Made by a program: the position numbers and the translations under genes. 64,000 nucleotides of DNA from Pyrocephalus nanus (Eukaryota; Chordata; Aves; Passeriformes; Tyrannidae), in the NCBI GenBank assembly GCA_038380795.1, contig CM076279.1, positions 9,935,001 through 9,999,000 on the forward strand, given 5' to 3'. Position 1 is the stretch's first letter, and every line of letters begins with the position of its first letter. Positions 11,901 to 23,900 of the stretch are shown piece after piece. The notes beneath the pieces are model-generated. The model had not been told where the DNA came from. It saw nothing but the letters and a program-made list of their open reading frames with translations, and made no database searches.

Positions 11901-14900
11901 GACACCACAGTGCACTGATGGAAGGGCTGGATGTGCCTCCTGTAATGGCCCAGCCTTCAAGCACTCTTGTCCCATAACTGGCACCTTGAGGAAGCTGGAT
12001 TTGCAACAGGGAAAACCCCTGGCAAAGGGGATGGCTGTAAAGCCCAGCTTATTTCCTCAACAAAATTAGGGCGCTGATCCAACTCCAGAGGGTCCTGGAG
12101 CCAACCAAGGGCCAGTCTACAAAAGCTGGTTGAGACCAGGAGCCAGGTGACCACAAGGTCTCTCATTTAGCCTGGTTTCAGGCTCACTGAGCCTGAGAGG
12201 GAGATGGAGGTGTTTAGGGAAGCCTCCTGCTTGTCCCAGAATGTGGCCTTGGCTGCTGCAGGCTGAGGGACAGGGTGAGTGGGGTCTGGAGAGGGCAGGA
12301 CCCTAGCCCAGGGTGGCAGCCCCTGCTGCAGGGCTCAGCCTGGTGGGACACACACACCTCTGTGGGAGATGCTGTCCTGCCCCTGGGTGCACAGCTCCGT
12401 GAGGAACACGTCCTCAGCCGGCTCCTGCGCCGGGTCGTTGAAGAAAACCTGAAAGAGAGGAAAATCTCTTAAGAAATCTCCTCAGTCACCTGTGGCCTCA
12501 TCGTGGCAGCCAGGGCACCTCTGGGATGGGGAGAAACTGCTTTGGCTCTGCTCCCTGAAGCCCAGGAACACAGCAGATCTTGTCCCTGGTGTCCCCTGCC
12601 ACTGGATGTCACTGTGCACTCACGATGAGTCAGCTCCCAGCCATCCACCCCTGGCCACAGCTGCCCAGGCCTGACTGAGATGTTGGCTGAGCTTCAAGGT
12701 ACCTAATTTCTATCTGATAACTTAATTCATCGTGTCGCTACAGCCCTAGGAATTATTTTCTTTTTGTGGTCTTGTACTGAGCAAAATGTGAAGAGAAGGT
12801 CCTGGAGAACCTCTCCTAGCCCTGCATCCAGCTCCTGTGGGACTTGACTCACACTTCTAGGAAGCTTTCAGCAGCTAAAGGGGAACAGCCTGGTCTTAAT
12901 CAAAAAGGCAAAACAGGGTCAAGTGTCTCCAGATGAAGCAGCATCACACCCTGCATGGCAAGAGATTAGTTTAGGTGTGTCTATCTGAAAACCACATCTG
13001 GACTCAGTTCCTCTTCCCCTGCTTGAATCACCCACTCTCTCAGCTGCTGTTGGGTTTTGCCTCGGAGGAGAAATGAGTGGAATAAAAATTCACAAAAAAA
13101 TCAAAATCCCCAGCCACACAAGCTGAGGACCAGGTGCTCCAAGTATTTATAGGGTACATGTTATTAGTTCAAGTCCTGGTGATGTTCCACCAGGAATTAC
13201 CAAAGCTCTTCCAGCTCTTTGGATGTGCCAGTTTGCTCTTTCAAAGGCTGCTCCTGTGTTGTTGCCCCAGTGGCTACAAGTAGATTAAAAGCAGATCTGT
13301 GCATCAGTGCCAGCCTAAGCTTTGAAGGGGGAAAACTGCCAGAGGAGCAGAGCAGGGCATTGATGTTACATGCCTGAAGACACTTTGTCTTGGCTTTCAT
13401 ATCAGATGCCAGGTCTCTGATAAGCTGAGAGGAAATAAATAAAAGGGTGTTTCAGGAAACCCTGCAAAGCCCCTGCGAGACACAGAAAGGTTTTGGCAAA
13501 GCTGCTCAGAAAAGTCCTGTTTCCTCATAGAACAAGAAGCAGGAGATACCAGGGCTCCTGAGCAGCCCCAAATCCAGCAGAGCAGGTAATCTGTGTCCCT
13601 TCAAGGCTCACTCTTCTGACCTGTGTGATCCTGAAATAGCCTTTCCAGGATCACTGACTCCAGCTGAGCTGTGCTGCACCGAGTCACTGAATCTGGGAGC
13701 CTGGCAAGGAAGGGACAGGCTTGGGGGGACACAGGGATCCAGGCTCAGATCTGCTGGAAGCTCCCTGGCCCTGCTGACTCTGCACAGATCCACAAGCCCT
13801 TGCAGGGCCATGTGAAGGCTCAGGAGATGTGACACCCACCTTCACAGCATAGACCTGGAAGCAGACGGGCTGGAGGCCCATGCGGACATAGTAGGCGATG
13901 ACGTCGGTGATGAACAGATCGGTCACGAGGTGTTTGCTCGGCGAGGGAGGCTGGGCAGGGGGGCAAATCACACCGTGGATCAGCCACAGTCACTTCTCAA
14001 AAACCCTGCCACAAACCCTCACACCTTCCTAGACAAGCAGTGAGTGATGAGCTGTCGCCCTGCAGTGCTCAAGGCGGATGGGAGAAGCCAAGGCTGTGCC
14101 CCCCTCCCGACAGCCTTTTCTGTGGGCTGCCAATGACAGCTCAAACTGCCGGGAAATGAGAGCCAGGGGTATTTCAGCAAACACCTTTTCTTTCTTGAAA
14201 TCTGCCATTTCCCGTCCCTTGGCCAAAAAAACCCCACCACAGCAAACGGGTCTGGTGGGCTGGGGCAGTGTCAGCCACAGACACCTTCCAGCTGCAGGGC
14301 CCAGGGGAGGGTTTGCAGGAGGAAAGCTCTGTCTGGGGCCCTGCAGGGGCACAGACTCATCCTCAGATGCATTTGGGAGTTAGGACTGGGGAGGTGGGAA
14401 GGTTTTCCTCGTACCATGGTGGCCAGCTTGGGAATCATGTGGCACAGGGTGTTGATGTTGCTCTCGTACCACGGGTCGGCTCTGCCCAGGTACCCGGCCA
14501 CCTCACACAGCTCCTCGTGGCTGCTGCAAGGGTGGTCCTGTGGGAGAAACACAGATCAGAGGATATACCAGGAGCCACAGAGAAGCCAGAGGGAGCTGTG
14601 CCCTTCCCTGCTTGGTCCAGAGAAGATGGCAAAGCCCTCAGTGAGCAGCAACTGCTCCCCCTAAGCATTTAGGAGGTGGGAAAAGCACAAGTCCTTTGCT
14701 AAACCTCATCAGTCCTCCTATAGGTGGGTCATAGAAGCAGGACTGAATGAAGTGCCACCTCTCAGGGAGGCTGGAGCAACCTGAATGTCTGTGGAGCTGA
14801 TGGGTTCCCAAAACCAGTCTGCAAACAGAGCCCAGCCCCCCTGACTTGGCTCCCACCCTCCTTGTTCTGGGAACAGGACATGAACGGACGGGAATTCCTG

Positions 14901-17900
14901 TATCCCCTCCCTCCAAAAACACCGTCACCACTTGCTGGCAGTTGGCAGCAGCACCCGGAGCTGCCAGGCTCAGACTCACCACAAGAGCCGAGGTGTTTGG
15001 CTGCCCTGCCACCACCGGAATGTAGTAGAACTGCAGGTTCAGCCTGGGAGTCAGGAAAACCCGCCGCGTTTCCCGTTTCCTTGAAATGGAAAAACAAACA
15101 CTTGTGTCCCAAGGGGAAGAGGGAAGAACGTGGCCCTTGGCCAAGGCTGGGCAGTGCCAGGAGATTGCGGCTGCTCTGCAACAGGAGGAGCATGTGCCCT
15201 CCTCGTGTGCCTCCCTTTGCCCAGTGTGACAGGATGGCAGTAATGCCCCTGGGTTTTCTAACTGAGCACAGGGAGATGATGGGGAGCCAGAGAGAGAATT
15301 TTTTTCTTGGGTTGGTGGTCCCTCTGCACCCAGCTCTGCCCCCCAGGCTGCTGCCTGCACCACAGCCTGGACCCACCCCATGCTGCTCTCCTGGCCCAGG
15401 TGAACCAGCTGGGAAGAGCCAGCTGGAAAACAGCTTTTCTTTAGAATTTTTCCCCTTTTGTAGGAAAACATCTTGCCTCTATTATTCTTTATTAACCCAC
15501 TCTATGGACAGAGGGAAGAACTCGCTGTGTGCATCGTTTGGGCCGACAGAGCCAAATGATGCCAAGCAGCCAAACACCGGAGTCCCATCCTGTTCCAGGT
15601 GACACTGGAGCCCAGCCCCATCCCCAGCCATCCTGGCTGCTTCAAAAGGCTGAGGAGCACAGCCCCCACTCTGTCCTGCCCTCCCTCAAGCCCCCAGAGC
15701 CCGGGAGGCTGTGGCCACCACTGACCTCAGAGAGTGGTAGGCCTGGGCCAGGCGCCCCAGGATGCGGTCGTCCCCCAGCAGCACGATGCGGGCAGTGTGC
15801 AGCCTCTGCAGCGGGGCTGCAGCATCCTGGGGGGTTCCTGATCTCTTCTGCAGCTTCACCGAGGGCTTCACCCCGGGACTGCTGCAGCCAGCCTGCAGGA
15901 AGGCCACGCTCTCCAGCGGTGATGGCTTTTTTTTGATGCCGCCCCTCCTGTGGAGCCGGGACTGCTCCGTTTCGGCACCGCAAGGGGCCAGGGGCTCCTC
16001 CGCTGCCACGGGCAGGTCTCGCTCGATCCCACTGTCGGTGGAGAGGACAGAGAAGCGGGTCTGCTCGCAGCATTCACAGTCTGAGATGATGTCCTGGATC
16101 TCGAAGCTGTCCAGGTCCTGGCCGAGGCAGTCGGGCTCGCAGCTCTGCGACAGCGGGCGGATGAACAGCACCAGCTCCTTCCCTGCGGGCACAGAGGAGC
16201 TTGGGGAGGGAAACCCAACCAAATCCAGGCTGAGCCCTTGCCCTGCCCCGGCTTCCCTCTTCTCAGGCAAACTGTAAAGCTAATATGTCCACCAGTGGGC
16301 CCAAGGGGAGTCTGTCTTTGAATCCCATTTCACACTGCACTGTGAAGAGAGCTCAGTGTCACTCAAATCATAGAATTTTAGGTTCATAGAATGTTTTGGG
16401 TTGGAAGGGACCTTGAAGATTATCTCATTCCAATGCCCTGCCATGGGCAGGGAACCTTCCACTAGACCACGTTGCTCAGATATCCATCCAGCCTGGCCTT
16501 GAACACTTCCAGAGATGGGCATCCACAACAAAATCAGGCACTCTGGACACGTCCTGCTGCAGCCTGTTCCTCTCCTCATCTCCTTTGGCCTACACCCCTA
16601 GTCCCCTGATCAGCAGCCCACAAGAAGGAAGGCTGGTGCAGTCAGCACAAATCTCCACAAGCTGGGCCCTTGGGTGATGGTAACAAAACTCACTGCCCAG
16701 GGAGTCAGGGCGAAATGACAAGTTTTGCAGAGGACCCCCACCCTCAGGCACCACCCCAGCTCCTCACAACCCCCCTGGGGCACTCACAGAGCTGGTTTTC
16801 TTCTGTCCAGAGGTGAAAGCTGATGGTGGGGTTGGGCAGAGGTGTGTCCTGCAGCCCTCCCAGGGGAGCATTGCCTGGGGGAAACAAGGTTGTTTGTAAC
16901 ACACAGGAGCATTTTCCCCACCCAGCGTCATGAACCCCCCAGTGCTGAGCATCAGGCACTGGCTGAGAGAGCTTCTGCTGAGCCCCAGAGGCTCTCCCAC
17001 CCTGGGCAACCAATTCTGGCCAGATGTGAGGCTGTAATCACAGGCCTCTGCTCTCACAAATCACTGTGTGTGGAAGGGAGGAATGAAAATGGGGAGGCTG
17101 AAGCACAGGCAAGTGAAGGACCTTGCTTTGCAGAGAGCAGAGGGGTTGCAGAATAAATCAAACATTCTTCACAAGGGAGACCTCTGGTCCCACCACCACC
17201 ATTTCTTTTTAACCCAATATGGCTCTGGGAAAAGCAGTGACACATTTTAATAGCTCACTGCCTCCAAAAGGTGGAGATGGTCCCAATCCTCTCCCTGCAC
17301 CACTGGCTGCTCTTCCCCATATCTTGCACTGGGACAGTCTCCAGCTAGTTTTAGGGAGGGGGTTGGAATGCAGGGAGTAGCCAGGAGAGGAGCCATGACC
17401 CCCATTTCCCTCTGGCTGGCCCAAGATTTGTGTGAAGAGCTGTAATGACTGGAGATCTTTGTTGTAATCTGTGTAGCCCCAGTGGCACCAGGCTGGAAAA
17501 GAGCACTGCCAGGGATGGGAGGAGATGGCAGTGCCACAGTCCACCCCATCACAGGTGGTTTGGATTGGAAGCAACCTTGAAGATCATCCAGTTCCAACCC
17601 CCTTCCATGGGCAGGGACACCTTCCACTAGCCCAGGTTGCTCCAAGCCCCATCCAACCTGTCCTTGGACACTTCCAGGGATGGGGCAGCCACAGCTTCTC
17701 TGGGAAACTTTGTACATCAGCACAAGGAGGTTTCAGGGAGGGGTGCACAGTGTCCCCCCATCCAGGCCATGGCAGGATGTTCCCACCACAGAGCCTGTCC
17801 AACCTCCCCCAGCTGCCACCTCTGACACCCTTTGTGAACAACAGAGACAGCTGAATCAGGAGCAGAGATTGCCACAGTCCCTTTCCTCAGGTGACAAATC

Positions 17901-20900
17901 TGCCTTCCACTGCCAGTTTTCCATCAGTCCCCTGCAAGGACCTGATCCCGGTCCTGCTGCTAAAGCAGAGGCAGAGGGAAGGTGGGGACGGACACCTGTG
18001 GGAGGGCATGGCAGAGGCACAGCAGGGAATGGCTGGCTGGAGCTCACCTGCTTGCGAGGAGCTGAGGAGGGCCCGGTAGATCTCCTCCAGCCTGGCTGTG
18101 TGCTGGCCTCGGGCTGTGCTCCCCTCGCTTCCTGCACACTCCACTGCCACCACCACCTGCTGGAACCAGTGCTCCACCTCGCTCGAGGGCATATCCTGCC
18201 GTGGGAAGCAGCTGTTAACACCCCGAGGTGTGAAAAGGGGGGATGCTCCACGGGCAGGGCCGTGGGAGGGGGGGGCAGAAAGAGGGCAAAGGAGTCCTGA
18301 AAAAATTGTTTCGTAGCACAGGACACAAAGGACCTCTTGTGCCCAGGGAAGGCTGGCTGTGCTGTCTGCCTAAAGCTTTTTTTTCTGGCGGGTTTGCAGC
18401 TGATGGACACTGTGTCCCCTGGGGAGTCAGCAGCAGTGCTGGCACTTCAAATGACTCTGAGGAAATGGGGACAGCAGACACACAAAGGCGTCCCTGGAGT
18501 GGAAATTGCTGAGAGCCCCTCCAAAGGTGCCTTTCTGAACCAAGCATTTGTGTTCCTGTGGCCCCACAGCTCCTCCAAAGAGGCTTTGGAGAAAAATAAT
18601 TGAAACAGTTCCAGTGAGCTGTTTCTGCAGTGCCCAGGGGCTCACAGAAGAGCTGGGTTTCAGTGGCAGAGCCTCACTCTGCTGGGCAAAACTGACAACT
18701 CAAACTGAAGATTCAAAACCTATGGCTGTTTCTAAAACCTGTTTTATATTTGAAGACTCTTTTAGTTTTACACCAGCTCTGAGAGTGACACTGAGGCAAC
18801 CAGGGACGGAGAGCAGCAGTGAGGAGCGGGGTGGGGGCAATCCCTCCACTTGCCAAAACACCTTTTTCTTCTTCAAGGTGTCCAGCGAGAGCAGGAGCAC
18901 TGGGAAACCATCGGTGGAGCTGCAGAGGTGCTGCTGTTACCTGGAGTCTGCCCCTCAGGGCGCTGAGGTCGCAGCCCTCGCCCAGGGCTGCCTGCACTGC
19001 ATGGGTGATAACGTGGCACATGCAGGCTCGGGGGCTCTGGGACACCTGAGCTGCCTCTGTGTCGGTGAGCAGAGCATTGCAGATGGCTTCAGGGAGCAGC
19101 TCTGGGTCAGCAAAGATGAAAATCCTGTGTGGGGCAGGAGGGTGGGAAAAAGAGAGGGAGAGGAGAGGATTCCCCGTTACTGACACCACAGAGTCCCAGG
19201 ATATGCTGAGTTCCCACAAGGATCATTGAGTCCAACTCCTGGCCCTGCACAGCCCCATCCCCAAGAGTCACCTCCTGTGCCCCAGAGGATCATCCCAACC
19301 CTCCTGCAGCTCTGGCAGCCTTGGGGCTGTGCCCACTGCCCTGGGGAGCCTGTTCAGTGCCCAACCAGCCTGTGGGGGAAGAACCTTTTGCTGAGATCCA
19401 CCCTGAGCCTGCCCTGACACAGCTCCAGCCATTCCCTGGGGGCTGTCCCTGCTCCCCCCAGAGCAGAGCTCAGTCCTGCCCCTCCTCTGCCCCTCATGAA
19501 GAAGTTGTAGACTGAGCAGCTCACGTCTCCCTTATTCCATGTAGAGAAAAAAGCGTTGCTGTTGATATTCCTCTTCTCCACCCTGTCTCCCCACAAAGGG
19601 AAGCTCCCTGACTCCCAGGACCACAGAAATAAACTGGGACACACAAGAGAAATATTTCCCATGGCAAAGCTCATTTTAGCAAGGTACTGGATGCCACCAA
19701 ATTGTGTCCCCCAGGACCACGTACTGTTCCAGGGGGGAGGTCCAGATTGTTCCATCCAAGAATAATTTAGAGCACTGGAGAAGGACAGATTTCACTAAGA
19801 GACTGCAAAATAAAAGTGTCAACACATTCAAAGAGGCACTACTCACTTTTCCTGGTAAGGGTACGGGTCGCTTTTGAGGCTTTGTTCAGAAATGACCATT
19901 CTTTGGTACAAGGTACCTGGCAAGTGCAAGGAGATAAACACATGGGAGTCAGAGAAATAATGAGAAATAACACAACTCCTTGGAGCAGCTCAGTGCTACT
20001 CCCAATTGTAGAGGCTGGTGGTGGGTCTGCCAAGTCCCATTGCTGGGGAGATGATGTAAACGAGCCAAGAATCAGGCCCAGAGTTAAAAATAGTCAAAGG
20101 CAAAGGTAGGTCATGCTACATAAAAAGAAAACCCCTTCTATTCAGGGATCATTTCCTGTGTTTCCCTTCCTTTGTTTAGTGGATTATGAGCTTGGGAGGA
20201 AGCAGGAGGAAGAGCCCTACTCCTGGCCTCCCTCCCCAGGGCCACATGGGGGGACAGTGTCTGGGGGGATATGAAGAGCTCAATGGGATTGTGATGTAGG
20301 AGAGATGCATTTTACCCTCACCCTGCTCTGGGGAGGGGAAGATGCACACACCTGGCATTGCTCAGCTACAATCATCTTGGGAACCTTGTGGTGCTCTGAG
20401 GGAAGCCCCACTGGAGATCCCCATCTCTCCCCACTGAATCATTCCTTTACCAGAAATCAGGTGAGACAAAGGTGGACATTGGAGCTCCAGACAAAGCAGT
20501 ACTGGGGAAGGGTGGTTGGGATGATGGGGATGAGCTGAGAATACCTAAAATGGCATTTTTTTAATTTCCCCCCAGGTTTCTCATGTTTTACCTCCCCATC
20601 ACGGGGTGTCTGCACCCTGCACTGTTCTAAAGGGTTAGTTTTAAAGAATCTTATTTAAGAAAACTGTAAGAAAGAAGAACTTTAAAAAAGCAACGTGGAA
20701 AAAAAGGGAAACAAAGTTGTGCTTTAGCTTGTTTTCTAGAAGGGACTGTTCCCTGTGGACACTCCTGGTGTTTTAGTGTCTACAACCTGATGCACAGGTA
20801 CTGGAGGGACAGCCCATGCTGAGCAGTCTCAATCTCAGATGGAAAATTCACTTTGCAAAAAGGAGACCTCCACAAAATGCACTGAGATGCCCAGGCTGGG

Positions 20901-23900
20901 AGCAGAAACATCCCATTTCCCAAATAGAATCATAGAATATGCTGAGTTGGAAGGGACCCACAAGGATCATCCAGTCCAACCCTCAGCCCTGCACAGCCCC
21001 ATCCCCAAGAGTCACCCCCTGTGCCCCAGAGGATCATCCAAACCCTCCTGCAGCTCTGGCAGCCTTGGGGCTGTGCCCACTGCCCTGGGGAGCCTGTTCA
21101 GTGCCCAACCAGCCTGTGGGGGAAGAACCTTTTGCTGAGATCCACCCTGAGCCTGCCCTGACACAGCTCCAGCCATTCCCTGGGGGCTGTCCCTGCTCCC
21201 TCCAGAGCAGAGCTCAGTCCTGCCCCTCCTCTGCCCCTGCCCAGGCAGTTGGAACTGCAGGGAGGTCTCCCCTCAGTCTCCTCTGCTCCAGCTGAACACA
21301 CCAAGTGACTTCAGCCACTCCTCATAATGCAGAGGGTGTGGATCTGTATCTATATCTCTATCTCTATATTTTTATATATATAGCTGGCCTTAGATGGGCT
21401 GGCCTTGACTCTGGTGTGCCTGCACTGACAGCAGGATGACCCCCAAGTTGTCTGCTAGTAACCAAGGCCCAGCAGCCTGAGGTCAGGAGAGGGGAACTCT
21501 CCCACCCCAATGCATGCCCAAGACCCCCAAGCATTTGGCCATGTCCCTGCCATGGCTCACTGCACTGGGCAAAGGCCTGCCCAGGTATGGAAATCCCCCA
21601 GAGCCCCCACGAGCTGGTTTTGGCTGGGGTAGAGTTGTTTTGCTTCATGACACCCCAGTCCCATTGCCTCGAGGGCCCAGCCATGCCCGGTGCCAAGCAG
21701 GGACAGAGCAAGGGACCTTCATACCTGGTGCTGTCCTCTCCACCTTCAGCCTGGTGGCATAGTCCAGCCCAATGGTGCAGAAAGGCTTGGGCAGGGTCAG
21801 CAGCTTCTTGCAGAAGTCGTAGACTCTGTCACAGAGCTCCTCAGAGATGCAGGGAGCCTGGGGAGACATAAGGAGATGCCACGGGCAGGGATCCCTAATG
21901 CTGCTCTCCCCACAGACCCCAGAGCTACACAAATCCAATATGGATTTCAATGCAAAATGAAGCAGAATCAGGCCTTACAAATGTTTGGAGAATCTCCAGC
22001 AATAACCACTAAAGGATGTGGGCACTTTTTTTACCAGGTTGTGGCTTCCTGCACCTCCAGGCACCTAAACACCTCCAGCAAAGTGGGTCAGCTGGAAGGA
22101 CCTGTCACCCCTGTGTGTGTCACAGATGACAGAGTCTCAGCCACCAAACAGCACCCTGGGAAACACCCAACTGAGTCTACCCATGGCAGTCCCAGGGCTT
22201 TGCTGGGCAGGTACTGGGTTATTCCAGCACAGGAACAGGTCCTGAGTGACTTCAAGTGGCCCCTCCTGTGGCTTCTGATTTCCCTGGCTCTTGCCCCAGC
22301 AAGGCCCCCAGCAGGTTACCTTGATCAAGGTGTACATCAGGGTGTGCAGCAAGGGGATGATGTAATGCCTGAAGTCACCCCGCTCTGCCTGTGGAAGCAG
22401 AAGGAACAGTCGGTACCTGCAGGATCCTGGGCTGGGCACCAGCCCTGGGAATGAGCCCCCAGAGCCCCCAGGGTGTGCTGGGTTCTGTCTCTCAGCAGCT
22501 CAGACACACAAGGTATTCTCCCTGGCTTAGGGGGGATGATCCCTGGGTCAAGGTGGGGTTTGGGATCCCCCCACAGGCTTTTGGGGTGGGCAGGATGTCC
22601 CTGGAGGGTGCGTGGACCACACAGCCATGGTGGGAGAGGGAGAGCAGAAGCTTCTAACTGACCTCCTTTCTGTTGCAGAAGCTCATGTGGGAAACCAAAA
22701 CCTCTGGGAGAAGTCTATCTTACATTTGGTGGGTGTGGGACCAGAGTGAACAGGGAGGAAACCTGTTCTTGCATCCCCATGGGAAACCAGATGGATGTTC
22801 CAGCTGACACAGCTCCAGCCCCTCCCTGCAGCCTGGTCTGGCTCTAACAACAGCTCCAGCAACAGGAATGCTCAAGGATAAACTTGGCAAAGGTATTTCC
22901 ACTCCAAAGATATTCCTAGCACCTTTCTTGAGGGCTGATGGATCTGAGTTAAATGGAAGTGATGGCAGCAAAGCTTTAGAAATGATCAATGAAATGAATA
23001 ACGCTGAATTGCTGAGACCAGTTGATATTTGCCCTGGAGGAACGCAAGCGTGAAATTGCTAAATTATCATCTATGGCTGGTACTGATGGCTCAGAGCTGC
23101 TGCAGCACCAGAGGAGTGAAAAAATAATAAAACCCAAACAAGTGTCACAGATTTCCAGGAAGAGCTTCAGGGAGATGAAGGGAATTACAAACCAGGAGCT
23201 CTGACACCCCTGCTGGGCAAGGAAAGATAAGAGTAGCAGAGTGATAATAGCTATGAGAACTGCCATGGCTTTAGCAGAGAAAGCAGCTCTCAAGTCCCTG
23301 GGGAAAATCCCTGTATCCACAGCCAAGGGTGATGTGGGTGTTCCTGTCTATCTGGATTTGCAAAAGCTGCTGGATAAAATCCCTTCCCAGGGCACTGATG
23401 GAAGCTGAACTGCCACAGCATGAGACAGACAGCCTGCAAGCAGCCTCAGAGCTGCTAAAAGGCAGAAATCTGGGATTGGGAATAACTGCTGGATGCGTGC
23501 ACAGGGATCTGCACTGGGCTGGCATGGCCTCTGTGTGTGTGGCATGTGTTGAGGGAGGGAGGTGACAGCCTCGGCAGGGCTGCTCCACCCTCCCAGATCA
23601 GAAGGAGAAATTAGTAAAAATGCTGAGAAAATGGTACAGGGGGGTTTGTGCACAGAGGATGAGGAGTGTGGGCTCATCAGTGGGGTGAGGAGAGGGAGAA
23701 GGAGGAGGAGGAGAGGAACAGGGGCTGATCCTCTCTGCACCAGAATGACAGCACTGGGTAAAATGAGGCAGGCTCATAAGACAGAAAAGATGCTTCCACA
23801 CATGACACCTCAGCAAGCCACAAACCAGGTCACACCAGGATGCTGAGGGTGCTGAAGGTTTATACAAGACCAGAAAAGGACAAAATAAATCAATGAAACC

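Noticed and set aside
14638..15471. 277-codon minus-strand ORF
   Set aside because: Runs across PIK3R6 exon 11 and both its introns. Only residues between the splice sites (14980-15079) are p84; the rest is intron read-through.
15642..16073. 143-codon minus-strand ORF in a second frame of PIK3R6 exon 10
   Set aside because: Overlapping frame in GC-rich coding DNA; the p84 frame is clearly the real one.
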